DNA of 64,000 bases from Pseudomonas putida (GTDB lineage: Bacteria > Pseudomonadota > Gammaproteobacteria > Pseudomonadales > Pseudomonadaceae), in assembly GCA_041879295.1 (NCBI GenBank), contig CP047152.1, positions 3,849,501 to 3,913,500 on the forward strand, given 5' to 3'. This document shows, one piece after another, positions 1-9,040 of the stretch. Position 1 is the stretch's first letter, and every line of letters begins with the position of its first letter. The translations under genes and the position numbers were made by a program. The notes below the pieces were generated by a model. The model did not search any database, was not told the origin of the DNA, and worked only from the letters and a program-made list of their open reading frames with translations.

Positions 1-162
1 GCGGGCATAGGATTCGGCACTGACCCTTGCCTCTGGCAGGTGCAGTTGTTCAACGGCAATACCCGCCCTGGCCAGCAAGCCACTGTCAGGCTCACCGGCA
101 GGGCAGGTCTGCAACAGCGCTTCGCGCACCAGTTGCATGGAAATGGTGTCTTTGTCGCTCAT
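1..162 (-). CDS. AraC-family transcriptional regulator, N-terminal fragment (partial)
   Basis: The reverse strand has an ATG at 162 followed by 54 open codons running off the left edge of the window. The peptide opens MSDKDTISMQLVREAL and continues with 'LLARAGI' and 'LPEARVSAESYAR'. That pattern is typical of the N-terminal ligand-binding (arabinose-binding-like) domain of long AraC regulators; the HTH half would lie outside the window. Target and ligand cannot be inferred. The family call rests on about 54 residues and is moderate. Confidence 0.6.
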   Translation of the reverse strand, partial: MSDKDTISMQLVREALLQTCPAGEPDSGLLARAGIAVEQLHLPEARVSAESYAR

Positions 163-196
163 CGACGGTCCTGTCGGCTGATTGCCGGCCATATTA

Positions 197-337
197 GGGT
201 CTGTATGAAAAGCCTTGAGACGAAGGTCAGGCAAGGCGAAAACAGCCGAGGAAGCGGAGTTTACGGGTTGTAAATGAGCATTCCGAGGCTGTTTTCAACG
301 CAGCATCACCGAGTATCAAGGCTTTTCATACAGAGCC
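197..337. mobile_element. MITE-like element (141 bp) with 22-bp terminal inverted repeats and TA duplication
   Basis: The left end reads GGGTCTGTATGAAAAGCCTT at 197 and the reverse complement of the right end (337 backwards) reads GGCTCTGTATGAAAAGCCTT, with GA following on both sides: 21 of 22 bases match. A TA dinucleotide flanks each end (195-196 and 338-339). Inside is a second inverted pair, GAAAACAGCC near 239 and GGCTGTTTTC near 288. There is no coding capacity. The TA duplication and ends suggest an IS5-type parent, which is inference. Confidence 0.75.
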
Positions 338-362
338 TAGGGTGCCCCGCAGCAAACAGCCA

Positions 363-1226
363 TCATAGCCCCGCGGCCAGACTCAGGAATGCCTGAATCA
401 GGCGCAGTTCGCGACGGCGCTCCAGGCAGCCGATCACGTGTTGGTTGACAAGGCCCTCACCGGCCAATGGTCGTGCCACCACACGGGGATCATTGGCCAC
501 TTCAGTGGAAGAAACAACGCCAATCCCCAGTTGCGAGGCCACTGCCTCGGTTACCGCCTCCCGGCTGTCCAGTTCCAGCAATACACGCGGTTGCACGCCC
601 GCCTTGAGGCAGGCCTTGTCGAAGGTGCGCCGCGTGGTGGAGCTGGGTTCGCGCAGCACCATGATCTGCTGGTGCAGCGCGGCCAACGGCAAGTCCTCCC
701 GCTCGGAGGCCCAGGTATGCCCCACAGGTAACAACGCACACAGGCGCGACTCACAGAGCGTTTGCAGATGCAGCCCCTTGCGCGGCTCGATTTCGGTCAG
801 CACCGCCACGTCGGCATGCTCGCCAAGCAGCGCAGCCAACGTCTCCTGTGCATTGCCCAGGCGCAAGTTGACGGTGACGCCAGGGTACCGCTCACGCAGC
901 AGCGCCAGCATCGGCATGACCCGGTGCGGGCCGTCGGCGGCTACCTCCAGGCGCCCGGTCAGCAGCTGGCGGTTGGCCTCGAGCATGGCCTGCGCCTCTT
1001 CGGCCAGGCCGAACATGGCGCGGGTGATGGCCGCCAGGCGCGTGCCCTCCTCGGTCAGTTCCACGCGCCGTGCGGTACGCCGCAGCAAGGTGATCTGGTA
1101 GTGCTCTTCCAGGGCCTTGACGTGCCCGGTCACCGCCGGCTGGCTGATGAACAGGCGCTCGGCAGCACGGGTAAAGCTGCCCTCACGGGCCACGGCGTCG
1201 AAGGCGCGTAGCTGGAACAGGTTCAT
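363..1226 (-). CDS. LysR-family regulator, probable regulator of phnWX
   Basis: This 287-residue protein has the normal LysR length. The N-terminal winged HTH starts 'MNLFQLRAFDAVAREGSFT' and contains the recognition segment 'AERLFISQPAVTGHVKAL' (about residues 22-40); the rest is the periplasmic-binding-protein-like effector domain. It is transcribed divergently from phnW with a short intergenic region holding a LysR-type box. Control of 2-aminoethylphosphonate use is inferred from this arrangement, which is common in pseudomonads. The effector is unknown. Confidence 0.85.
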   Translation of the reverse strand: MNLFQLRAFDAVAREGSFTRAAERLFISQPAVTGHVKALEEHYQITLLRRTARRVELTEEGTRLAAITRAMFGLAEEAQAMLEANRQLLTGRLEVAADGPHRVMPMLALLRERYPGVTVNLRLGNAQETLAALLGEHADVAVLTEIEPRKGLHLQTLCESRLCALLPVGHTWASEREDLPLAALHQQIMVLREPSSTTRRTFDKACLKAGVQPRVLLELDSREAVTEAVASQLGIGVVSSTEVANDPRVVARPLAGEGLVNQHVIGCLERRRELRLIQAFLSLAAGL

Positions 1227-1241
1227 ATTTATCGGCCTGAC

Positions 1242-1256
1242 TTATAGCTGGGATAA
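1242..1256. promoter_or_regulatory. Putative LysR operator TTAT-N7-ATAA
   Basis: The sequence TTATAGCTGGGATAA is a perfect 4-bp inverted repeat with a 7-bp spacer, between the LysR start (1226) and phnW (1339). The form fits the T-N11-A boxes that LysR regulators bind. No binding data; the assignment is from position and shape. Confidence 0.45.
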
Positions 1257-1338
1257 CAACAAACAATTTGATTGATGACAACGCGAATTGCAACCTAGGC
1301 CCCGTAGTTTCAGCCCACCGCTTGTGAGGAATAACGGA

Positions 1339-2445
1339 ATGAGCAACGCCCCGATTCTGCTGACCCCAGGTCCCCTGACCACATCAATCCGCACCCGCCA
1401 AGCCATGCTGGTGGACTGGGGCTCCTGGGACCGTGACTTCAACCAACTGACTGCCAGCGTCTGCGAACAACTGCTGGCCATCATCGACGGCGCCAGCAGC
1501 CACCACTGCGTTCCCCTGCAAGGCAGCGGCACCTTCGCCGTGGAAGCGGCCATCGGCACCTTGGTGCCACGCGATGGCAAGGTTCTGGTACTGATCAACG
1601 GCGCGTACGGCCAGCGCCTGGCAAAGATCTGCAAAGTGCTGGGTCGCACCTACAGCACCTTCGAAACGGCCGAAGACCAGCCGACCACCGCCGCCGACGT
1701 CGACCGGCTGCTGGCCAAAGACCCGGCCATCACCCATGTGGCGCTGATCCACTGCGAAACCAGCACCGGCATTCTCAACCCGCTCCCCGAGATCGCCCAG
1801 GTGATCAAACGCCATGGCAAGCGCCTGATCATCGATGCCATGAGCTCGTTCGGAGCATTGCCGATCGATGCCCGCGAAATCCCCTTCGAAGCGCTGATCG
1901 CAGCCTCCGGCAAGTGCCTGGAAGGCGTACCCGGCATGGGCTTCGTCTTCGCCGAAAAGAACGCCCTGGCGGCCGCCGAAGGCAATGCCCACTCGCTGGC
2001 CATGGACCTGCACGACCAGCACGTCTACATGGCCAAGACCGGGCAATGGCGCTTCACCCCGCCTACCCACGTGGTCGCGGCCCTGCATGAAGCGCTGCAG
2101 CAATACAACGAGGAAGGTGGCCTTCCGGCCCGCCACCAGCGCTACGCAGACAACTGCAAGACGCTGCTCGACGGCATGGCAGCCATCGGCCTGCGCAGTT
2201 TTCTGCCCGCCGAAATCCAGGCGCCGATCATCGTCACCTTCCACGCCCCCACCGATGCCCGCTACCAGTTCAAGGACTTCTACGAGCGGGTCAAGGCCAA
2301 GGGATTCATTCTCTACCCGGGCAAGCTGACCCAGGTCGAAACCTTCCGCGTCGGCTGTATCGGTGTGGTCGGGGCGGACGGCATGCAGGCCGCCGTGAAT
2401 GCCGTGGCCGAGGTGCTGCGGGAAATGGAAGTGCTGGACATCTGA
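1339..2445 (+). CDS. phnW: 2-aminoethylphosphonate--pyruvate aminotransferase
   Basis: PhnW transfers the amino group of 2-aminoethylphosphonate to pyruvate, giving phosphonoacetaldehyde and alanine. The 368-residue protein is a class V (fold type I) PLP enzyme: it starts '[16 protein letters not shown]', has the cofactor-binding Asp at about 166 (LIIDAMSS) and the Schiff-base Lys at about 192 in '[10 protein letters not shown]'. I chose ATG 1339 because GAGGA lies just upstream (1326-1330); the frame is open further upstream but shows no better site. It is followed by phnX after 34 bp, so the two form the two-step pathway and one operon. Confidence 0.95.
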   Translation: MSNAPILLTPGPLTTSIRTRQAMLVDWGSWDRDFNQLTASVCEQLLAIIDGASSHHCVPLQGSGTFAVEAAIGTLVPRDGKVLVLINGAYGQRLAKICKVLGRTYSTFETAEDQPTTAADVDRLLAKDPAITHVALIHCETSTGILNPLPEIAQVIKRHGKRLIIDAMSSFGALPIDAREIPFEALIAASGKCLEGVPGMGFVFAEKNALAAAEGNAHSLAMDLHDQHVYMAKTGQWRFTPPTHVVAALHEALQQYNEEGGLPARHQRYADNCKTLLDGMAAIGLRSFLPAEIQAPIIVTFHAPTDARYQFKDFYERVKAKGFILYPGKLTQVETFRVGCIGVVGADGMQAAVNAVAEVLREMEVLDI

Positions 2446-2479
2446 CGCTTTGCCCACCCGAACCCAGGAATTCGCGCAC

Positions 2480-3307
2480 ATGAACTACAACAACCCCACC
2501 CAACTGCAAGCCGCCATCCTCGACTGGGCTGGTACCGTGGTCGATTTCGGCTCATTCGCCCCCACCCAGATCTTTGTCGAGGCCTTTGCCGAGTTCGACG
2601 TGCAGGTGTCCATCGAGGAAGCCCGAGGCCCGATGGGCATGGGCAAATGGGACCATATCCGCACCCTGTGCGACGTACCGGAAATTGCCGAGCGCTACCG
2701 CAAGGTGTTCGGCCGTACCCCGACCGATGATGACGTCACCGCCATCTACAACCGCTTCATGCCGCTGCAGATCGAGAAGATCGCTGTGCACTCGGCGCTG
2801 ATCCCCGGTGCGCTGGACACCCTCACCGGTCTACGCCAGGACGGCCTGAAGATCGGTTCGTGCTCGGGCTACCCGAAAGTGGTGATGGACAAGGTGGTTG
2901 AACTGGCGGCGCAGAACGGCTATGTGGCCGACCACGTGGTGGCCACCGATGAAACCCCGAACGGCCGCCCATGGCCGGCCCAGGCCTTGGCCAACGTGAT
3001 TGCGCTGGGGATTGACGATGTAGCGGCCTGCGTGAAGGTGGACGACACCGTGCCAGGCATTCTTGAAGGCCGCCGTGCCGGCATGTGGACCGTGGCACTG
3101 GTCTGTTCGGGCAATGCCCTGGGCCTGACCTGGGAAGGCTTCCGGGCGCTGAGTGCCGAAAAACTGGAAAGCGAGCGCCAGCGTATCCATGCACTGTTTG
3201 CCGGCTCCCGCCCGCACTACCTGATCGACACCATCAACGATCTGCCCGAAGTGATTGCCGACATCAACCGGCGCCTGGCCAAGGGCGAGATGCCGCAAGC
3301 CTTCTGA
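2480..3307 (+). CDS. phnX: Phosphonoacetaldehyde hydrolase (phosphonatase)
   Basis: PhnX cleaves the C-P bond of phosphonoacetaldehyde to acetaldehyde and phosphate. The 275-residue HAD-superfamily protein shows the nucleophile Asp15 in '[11 protein letters not shown]', the Schiff-base Lys56 in '[11 protein letters not shown]' (the phosphonatase-specific cap Lys), and the acidic motif '[10 protein letters not shown]'. Length is normal. ATG 2480 fits the family start ('[16 protein letters not shown]'). It is the last gene of the phnWX unit, with a strong hairpin after the stop. A shortened paralogue lacking the active site is at 53678-54241. Confidence 0.95.
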   Translation: MNYNNPTQLQAAILDWAGTVVDFGSFAPTQIFVEAFAEFDVQVSIEEARGPMGMGKWDHIRTLCDVPEIAERYRKVFGRTPTDDDVTAIYNRFMPLQIEKIAVHSALIPGALDTLTGLRQDGLKIGSCSGYPKVVMDKVVELAAQNGYVADHVVATDETPNGRPWPAQALANVIALGIDDVAACVKVDDTVPGILEGRRAGMWTVALVCSGNALGLTWEGFRALSAEKLESERQRIHALFAGSRPHYLIDTINDLPEVIADINRRLAKGEMPQAF

Positions 3308-3321
3308 CCCTGCGGTTTCTC

Positions 3322-3360
3322 TGTGGAAGCGGCCCTTTTGCGAAACAGGGCCGCTCCACA
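3322..3360 (+). terminator. Hairpin downstream of phnX
   Basis: TGTGGAAGCGGCCCT pairs with AGGGCCGCTCCACA around a loop containing TTTTGCGAAAC, 15 bp after the phnX stop. It is a strong stem without a clear U-tract on the + strand, so it may be a terminator or a REP-like hairpin shared with the converging gene. Confidence 0.55.
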
Positions 3361-3384
3361 CCCGACTACCCTCAGGCTTGAACG

Positions 3385-4449
3385 CTATTGCGGCAATTGC
3401 ACCTGCGGTTTGGTCGCGGCAAAGATCGCCCAGCTGGAGACGAACAGCGCCGCGATCAATGGGCCGATCACGAAGCCGTTGAGGCCGAACACCGCCAGCC
3501 CGCCAAGGGTCGACACCAGGATCAGGTAGTCCGGCATGCGGGTATCCTTGCCCACCAGGATGGGCCGCAACACATTATCCACCAGGCCGATCACCAGCAC
3601 CCCGAATGCAGTAAGCACCACCCCTGGCAGTATCGCCCCGGTCAGCAGGAAATACGCCGCCACCGGCGCCCAGATGATGCCAGCGCCCACCGCCGGCAGC
3701 AGCGACAGAAACGCCATCAGCACCGCCCACACCAATGCACTCGGGATATCCAGCACCCAGAAAATAAAGCCACCCAATGCACCTTGGGTAACGGCCACCA
3801 GCACGTTGCCCTTCACCGTCGCCCTCACCACACGATTGAATTTCAACTGCAAACGACGCTTCTGGTGCTCGGGCAGCGGCACGGCCATGCGCACCCGGCG
3901 CGCGACTTCCGGGCCATCACGCAGGAAAAAGAACAGCAGGTACAGCATGATGCCGAAACTGATCAGGAACTCGAATGTGCCCTGGCCAAAGCTGAATGCC
4001 TGGCTGGCCAATACCTGGCTACCCTGGGTTGCCCACTTGGTGATCTTGTCACGCAACCCGTCGAGGTTACCCATGCCCATGTTGTCCAGGCCACGCTGGG
4101 CGAATGCCGGGAGCATGTCCTTGCCGCGCTCGACGTAACCGGCGATGTCCAGTTGCCCGCTTTCGATGCGCTGGTACAGCGTGGCGCCTTCTTGTACCAG
4201 CAGGGCGCTGGTGATGATTACCGGCAGGATCGCCACAAGCAGGCACACCAGTGTGGATGTGACCGCGGCAAGGTTACGCCGCCGCCCGCTGCGGATCAGC
4301 AAATGACGCTGCAGCGGGGCGAACAGGATACCGAGGATCACCGCCCAGAAGATTGCGCCGTAATACGGCAGGAGAATCCAGAAGAAGGCAATGGTCACCA
4401 GCGCCAAAAGTACTGCCAGGGCTTTGTTCTGTAGCGCGGTTTCGTTCAT
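3385..4449 (-). CDS. AI-2E/PerM-family membrane transporter
   Basis: This 354-residue integral inner-membrane protein has many hydrophobic helices (for example near residues 10-45, 150-175 and 205-300) and the family tail '...FGLNGFVIGPLIAALFVSSW'. The family (PF01594; YdiK, PerM, TqsA) exports small molecules or ions. In pseudomonads the substrate of this paralogue is not known, so I do not assign AI-2. It converges with phnX and is divergent from yegQ. Confidence 0.85.
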   Translation of the reverse strand: MNETALQNKALAVLLALVTIAFFWILLPYYGAIFWAVILGILFAPLQRHLLIRSGRRRNLAAVTSTLVCLLVAILPVIITSALLVQEGATLYQRIESGQLDIAGYVERGKDMLPAFAQRGLDNMGMGNLDGLRDKITKWATQGSQVLASQAFSFGQGTFEFLISFGIMLYLLFFFLRDGPEVARRVRMAVPLPEHQKRRLQLKFNRVVRATVKGNVLVAVTQGALGGFIFWVLDIPSALVWAVLMAFLSLLPAVGAGIIWAPVAAYFLLTGAILPGVVLTAFGVLVIGLVDNVLRPILVGKDTRMPDYLILVSTLGGLAVFGLNGFVIGPLIAALFVSSWAIFAATKPQVQLPQ

Positions 4450-4582
4450 CGCAGTTCCTCACATGGCTTATGAGTGATTAGTGCACCGCACCTGGACAAA
4501 AGTGCCGCGCTCTCTTGACGCAAATCAATACGCACCTTGTCCATCGCCCCTAGCATCGCCGCCTTTTTGCCCCGGTGCGCAC

Positions 4583-5917
4583 ATGAACCCTACTGCCAAG
4601 CCCGAACTGCTGGCCCCCGCCGGCACTCTAAAGACCATGCGCTACGCGTTTGCCTACGGCGCCGATGCGGTCTACGCCGGCCAGCCGCGTTACAGCTTGC
4701 GGGTGCGCAACAACGAGTTCGATCACGCCAACCTGGCACTGGGGATCGAGGAGGCGCACGCCTTGGGCAAGCGCTTCTACGTGGTGGTCAACATCGCCCC
4801 GCACAATGCCAAGCTCAAGACCTTCCTCAAAGACCTGGCACCCGTGATCGAGATGGCGCCGGACGCGCTGATCATGTCCGACCCCGGCCTGATCATGCTG
4901 GTGCGCCAGCACTTCCCGCAGATGCCGGTGCACCTGTCGGTGCAGGCCAACACCGTCAACTGGGCGAGCGTGCAGTTTTGGCAGCAACTTGGCCTGAGCC
5001 GGGTGATCCTGTCGCGAGAGCTGTCGCTGGACGAAATCGAGGAAATCCGCCAGCAGGTGCCGGGCATGGAACTGGAAGTGTTCGTGCACGGCGCCCTGTG
5101 CATGGCCTATTCCGGCCGTTGCCTGCTGTCGGGCTACCTCAACAAGCGTGACGCCAACCAGGGCACCTGCACCAATGCCTGCCGCTGGAAATACGACGCC
5201 ACACCAGCCACCGAGAACGCCACCGGTGACATCGTGCGCCAAGTGCAGCCCACCCTGGGCCTGGGTGCCCCCACCGACCAGGTGTTCCTGCTGCAGGAAA
5301 GCAACCGCCCCGGCACTGAAATGCCGGCGTTCGAGGATGAACACGGCACCTACATCATGAACGCCAAGGACCTGCGCGCCATCCAGCACGTCGAGCGCCT
5401 GGCCTTGATGGGTGTGCATTCGCTGAAGATCGAGGGTCGCACCAAATCGCACTTCTACTGTGCCCGTGCGGTGCAGGCGTATCGCCAGGCGATCGACGAC
5501 GCGGTGGCCGGACGGCCATTCGACCGCGCCCTGATGGGTAACCTCGAATCCTTGGCACAGCGCGGTTACACCGAAGGTTTCCTGCGCCGCCACGTGCACG
5601 ACGAGTACCAGAACTACCAGCGGGGCAACTCGGTGTCCGAACGCCAGCAATTCGTTGGCGAGCTGACCGGCGTGCGTATCGACGGCCTCGCCGAGGTCAA
5701 GGTGAAGAACCGCTTCGCCGTGGGCGACCATCTGGAGCTGATGACCCCGCGCGGTAACTACCACTTCGACCTGCACCGCCTGCACAACCGCCAGCAGCAC
5801 GCCATCGAGGTCGCACCGGGCGATGGCCATGTGGTGTACCTGCCGATTCCGGAACAGGTTGCCCTCGACTACGGCCTGCTGATGCGCGACCTCCGCATCG
5901 ACGAAGCAGCAAGCTGA
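4583..5917 (+). CDS. yegQ: Peptidase U32-family tRNA hydroxylation protein (YegQ/TrhP)
   Basis: This 444-residue U32-family protein resembles YegQ (TrhP), which takes part in prephenate-dependent 5-hydroxylation of U34 in tRNA. It starts 'MNPTAKPELLAPAGTLKTM'. It has the U32 signature with clustered cysteines: 'HGALCMAYSGRCLLSGY' and 'QGTCTNACRW', likely Fe-S ligands. The frame is open upstream to about 4481, but ATG 4583 matches the conserved N-terminus. Its stop codon (5915-5917) lies inside the copper box that precedes copA, so the two transcription units are packed together. Confidence 0.88.
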   Translation: MNPTAKPELLAPAGTLKTMRYAFAYGADAVYAGQPRYSLRVRNNEFDHANLALGIEEAHALGKRFYVVVNIAPHNAKLKTFLKDLAPVIEMAPDALIMSDPGLIMLVRQHFPQMPVHLSVQANTVNWASVQFWQQLGLSRVILSRELSLDEIEEIRQQVPGMELEVFVHGALCMAYSGRCLLSGYLNKRDANQGTCTNACRWKYDATPATENATGDIVRQVQPTLGLGAPTDQVFLLQESNRPGTEMPAFEDEHGTYIMNAKDLRAIQHVERLALMGVHSLKIEGRTKSHFYCARAVQAYRQAIDDAVAGRPFDRALMGNLESLAQRGYTEGFLRRHVHDEYQNYQRGNSVSERQQFVGELTGVRIDGLAEVKVKNRFAVGDHLELMTPRGNYHFDLHRLHNRQQHAIEVAPGDGHVVYLPIPEQVALDYGLLMRDLRIDEAAS

Positions 5918-5929
5918 CAACACTGTAAT
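5915..5929 (+). promoter_or_regulatory. Putative CinR/CusR-type copper box upstream of copA
   Basis: TGACAACACTGTAAT resembles the inverted repeat TGACAA-N2-TTGTCA bound by CusR/CopR-type regulators. The 23 bp from 5911 to 5933 match the box between cinA and cinR at 20 of 23 positions, differing only in the three central bases. It overlaps the yegQ stop codon and lies about 70 bp before copA. Regulation by CinR is inferred. Confidence 0.65.
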
Positions 5930-5937
5930 GTGCACCT

Positions 5938-5951
5938 CAGCTACCTGACAG
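5938..5951 (+). promoter_or_regulatory. 14-bp element shared with the cinA/cinR intergenic region
   Basis: CAGCTACCTGACAG occurs here and, identically on the + strand, at 56142-56155. Relative to the adjacent copper box it is in the same orientation as transcription here but reversed with respect to cinA. It contains a TGACA half-site, so it may be a second regulator contact. Function unproven. Confidence 0.5.
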
Positions 5952-5995
5952 CCGGCGGCAGCGAACATCGTGGCTCTTCTGCATGAGGCCACGCC

Positions 5996-7720
5996 ATGTT
6001 GCGCAACCCCTCCCGCCGTACGTTTGTCAAAGGCCTGGGCGCCGCCAGCACGCTGGCGGGCTTGGGGCTGTGGCGCCCGCTGGCCCAGGCCGCCGAAGGC
6101 CGAGACCTGGCCGGCCAGCATTTCGAGCTGTTCATTGGCCAGACCCCGGTCAACATCACAGGCCGGCCGCGTACCGCACTGACCGTCAACAACAGCCTGC
6201 CCGGCCCACTGCTGCGCTGGCGCGAAGGTGACACCGTGACCTTGCGCGTGCGCAACCGACTGGCGCAGGACACCTCGATCCACTGGCACGGCATCATCCT
6301 GCCGGCCAACATGGACGGCGTGCCTGGCCTGAGCTTCGCTGGCATCGAGCCCGGCGGCGACTACCTGTACCAGTTCACCCTGCGCCAGAGCGGCACCTAC
6401 TGGTACCACAGCCATTCGGGGCTGCAGGAGCAAGCCGGGGTATACGGGGCGATCGTGATCGAGCCACGCGAGCCCGAAACGCACCGCTACCAGCGCGATC
6501 ATGTGCTGCTGTTCAGCGACTGGTCAGACCAGGCGCCGGAGCAGCTGATGGCGACGCTGAAGAAGCAGTCCGACGCGTACAACTTCCACAAGCGCACGGT
6601 TGGCGACTTCATCGATGACGTGGCCGAAAACGGCTGGAGCCCCACCGTCGCCGAACGCACGGCCTGGGCGCGCATGCGCATGAGCCCAACCGACCTCGCG
6701 GATATCAGCGCCGCCACCTACACCTACCTGCTCAACGGCCAACCACCACAAGGCAATTTCACCTGCCTGTTCCAGCCAGGCGAAACCGTGCGCCTGCGGC
6801 TGATCAACGCCTCAGCCATGACCTATTTCGACTTCCGCATCCCCGGGCTGAAGCTGACGGTGATCGCCGCCGACGGCTTGCCGGTGACCCCGGTGAGCGT
6901 GGATGAAGTGCGCATTGCCGTGGCAGAGACCTACGACGTGCTGGTGACCGTGGGTGACCAACCCGCCTACACCCTGTTCGCCCAAAGCATGGACCGCACC
7001 GGCTTCGCCCGCGGCACCCTGGCCCGTGCGGCCGGGCTGCAGGCACCGGTGCCTGCCCCCGACCCACGCCCAGTGCTGAGCATGGAGGACATGGGCCACG
7101 GCGGTATGGATGCCATGGCGGGCATGGACCACAGTAACCCGCCCGGCATGAACCACGGCAACATGGCCGGCATGGGCCACGCCGCCATGTCGGCCATGCA
7201 GCAACACCCGGTCAGTGAAACCGGCAACCCGCTGGTGGACATGCAGAGCATGGCACCGCGTCCCAACCTGGCCGACCCTGGCATAGGCCTGCGTGACAAT
7301 GGTCGCCGCGTGCTGACCTACGCCGACCTGCGCAGCCCCTACCCCGACCCGGACGGCCGCCCGCCATCGCGTGACATCGAGCTGCACCTGACCGGCCATA
7401 TGGAGCGCTTCGCCTGGTCGTTCGACGGTATCAAGTTCAGCGACGCCGAACCGCTGCGGCTGACCTACGGTGAGCGCGTGCGTATCACCCTGGTCAACGA
7501 CACCATGATGACCCACCCCATCCACCTGCACGGCATGTGGAGCGACCTGGAAGACGAGCATGGCCAGTTCCTGGTGCGCAAGCACACCGTCGACATCCCG
7601 CCCGGCAGCCGACGCACCTACCGGGTGACCGCCGACGCGCTGGGCCGCTGGGCCTACCACTGCCACTTGCTCTACCACATGGAGAGCGGCATGCTCCGCG
7701 AGGTACGCGTCGATGAATGA
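5996..7720 (+). CDS. copA: Copper resistance multicopper oxidase CopA
   Basis: This 574-residue periplasmic multicopper oxidase probably oxidises and sequesters Cu(I). It has a Tat signal with the twin arginine in 'NPSRRTFVKGLG' and a cleavage region near 'AQAAEG'. Cupredoxin copper-ligand motifs are 'HWHGI' and 'YWYHSHSG' near the N-terminus and 'HPIHLHGMW' and 'YHCHLLYHM' at the C-terminus. Between the second and third domains is a Met/His-rich stretch (about residues 365-410, 'MDHSN', 'MNHGNMAGMGH') typical of CopA/PcoA. It overlaps copB by 8 bp and starts a copA-copB-DUF411-yqaA unit behind the copper box. Confidence 0.95.
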   Translation: MLRNPSRRTFVKGLGAASTLAGLGLWRPLAQAAEGRDLAGQHFELFIGQTPVNITGRPRTALTVNNSLPGPLLRWREGDTVTLRVRNRLAQDTSIHWHGIILPANMDGVPGLSFAGIEPGGDYLYQFTLRQSGTYWYHSHSGLQEQAGVYGAIVIEPREPETHRYQRDHVLLFSDWSDQAPEQLMATLKKQSDAYNFHKRTVGDFIDDVAENGWSPTVAERTAWARMRMSPTDLADISAATYTYLLNGQPPQGNFTCLFQPGETVRLRLINASAMTYFDFRIPGLKLTVIAADGLPVTPVSVDEVRIAVAETYDVLVTVGDQPAYTLFAQSMDRTGFARGTLARAAGLQAPVPAPDPRPVLSMEDMGHGGMDAMAGMDHSNPPGMNHGNMAGMGHAAMSAMQQHPVSETGNPLVDMQSMAPRPNLADPGIGLRDNGRRVLTYADLRSPYPDPDGRPPSRDIELHLTGHMERFAWSFDGIKFSDAEPLRLTYGERVRITLVNDTMMTHPIHLHGMWSDLEDEHGQFLVRKHTVDIPPGSRRTYRVTADALGRWAYHCHLLYHMESGMLREVRVDE

Positions 7721-8597
7721 CACCCGCAACCGCAGCATCGTGGCAGGCGTGACGCTACTGACCTTGCTCGCCAGTGAACGGGCGATGGCCGCGGGTTTCG
7801 AACACGCGAACCACGGCCAGATGGGCCATCAGGCCATGCCCATGAACCATGAAAGCATGGGCCATGGCCAGCCTTTCCTCAGCCAGCCTCGCACACCCCT
7901 GCCTGTCATCACCGACGCCGACCGCCGCGCCGCCTTCCCACCATTGCCAGGGCACCCAGTGCATGACCGGGCGCTGAACTGGGCAGTGATCGTGGACAAG
8001 CTCGAATACCAGAACTTCGAGAGCAGCAGCGCCCTGAACTGGAACGCCACCGCCTGGGTCGGCGGCGATATCGACCGCTTGTGGCTGCGCACCGAAGGCG
8101 AACGCGAACAAGGCAATACCCACAAGGCCGAGCTGCAGGCGCTGTGGGGCCATGCCGTGAGCCCGTGGTGGGAACTGGTGGCCGGTGTACGCCAGGACTT
8201 CAAGCCTGCCAGTGGCCAAACCTGGGCCGCCTTCGGCATCCAGGGCACACCGTTGTACGGCCTGGAGCTGCAAGCCACCGCCTATGCAGGCGAGCGGCAA
8301 CAGACCGCGCTGCGCCTGGAAGCCGCTTACGCTATGCTGCTGACCAACCGCTGGATACTGGAGCCGACCCTGGAGGCCAACCTCTACGGGCGCAACGATG
8401 CCGGGCGCGAACAAGGCGCGGGGCTGGCCGACAGCGAGGTGGGCCTGCGCCTGCGCTACGAGATCACGCGCGGCTTCGCCCCCTACGTCGGGCTCAGTTT
8501 CAACCGCCTGCACGGCTCGCGTGCCAACCAGGCCCGCGAAGACGGCGAAGACCTGGGCCAGACCCGCCTGGTCGCCGGTATCCGCCTGCGTTTTTAA
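7713..8597 (+). CDS. copB: Copper resistance outer-membrane protein CopB
   Basis: CopB/PcoB is an outer-membrane copper-binding beta-barrel working with CopA. The 294-residue protein begins with a signal peptide ending near 'ERAMAAG', followed by a short Met/His segment ('HANHGQMGHQAMPMNHESM'). The C-terminal two thirds carry amphipathic barrel strands and end in the outer-membrane-style terminal Phe ('AGIRLRF'). Its start lies within the last codons of copA (8-bp overlap), implying translational coupling. Confidence 0.93.
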   Translation: MNDTRNRSIVAGVTLLTLLASERAMAAGFEHANHGQMGHQAMPMNHESMGHGQPFLSQPRTPLPVITDADRRAAFPPLPGHPVHDRALNWAVIVDKLEYQNFESSSALNWNATAWVGGDIDRLWLRTEGEREQGNTHKAELQALWGHAVSPWWELVAGVRQDFKPASGQTWAAFGIQGTPLYGLELQATAYAGERQQTALRLEAAYAMLLTNRWILEPTLEANLYGRNDAGREQGAGLADSEVGLRLRYEITRGFAPYVGLSFNRLHGSRANQAREDGEDLGQTRLVAGIRLRF

Positions 8598-8611
8598 AGG
8601 AGTGCTTCACC

Positions 8612-9040
8612 ATGCTGCGCAAACACCTGCTGACCCTGAGCCTGCTGGCCGTCACCGGCCTGGCCCAGGCCGCCGAGACCATCGACGTCTACCGCGACCC
8701 CAACTGCGGCTGCTGCAAGGCCTGGATCAGCCACCTGCGTGACAACGGTTTTACCGTCAACGACCACGTCGAGCCAAACATGAGCGCCGTCAAGCAACGC
8801 CTGGGCGTGGCGCCGCGCCTGGCGTCGTGCCACACCGGGGTGATCGACGGCAAGTTCGTCGAAGGCCACGTGCCGGCCGAGCAGGTGCGCCTGCTAGCCA
8901 AGCGCAACGACCTCAAGGGCCTGGCCGTGCCAGGCATGCCCATGGGCTCGCCCGGCATGGAAATGGGCGACCACAAGGATGCCTACCAGGTCATCGGGGT
9001 GACCCAGGATGGCCAGGACACCGTGGTCGCCAACTACTGA
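8612..9040 (+). CDS. DUF411 metal-binding secreted protein
   Basis: A 142-residue protein with signal peptide (cleavage near 'LAQAAETI') and the DUF411 hallmark 'YRDPNCGCCKAW', a CxCC motif in a thioredoxin-like setting, plus a Met-rich stretch 'GMPMGSPGMEMG'. DUF411 proteins are commonly linked to copper and silver resistance as periplasmic metal-binding proteins. ATG 8612 is preceded by AAAGGAG at a good distance. It follows copB by 14 bp and overlaps the next gene by one base (TGATG). Confidence 0.85.
   Translation: MLRKHLLTLSLLAVTGLAQAAETIDVYRDPNCGCCKAWISHLRDNGFTVNDHVEPNMSAVKQRLGVAPRLASCHTGVIDGKFVEGHVPAEQVRLLAKRNDLKGLAVPGMPMGSPGMEMGDHKDAYQVIGVTQDGQDTVVANY

Noticed and set aside
4628..6502. 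624-codon open frame on the reverse strand opposite yegQ and copA
   Set aside because: Composition is that of an antisense high-GC frame (Ala, Val, His, Gln rich, no domain), and both opposite genes are well-recognised.
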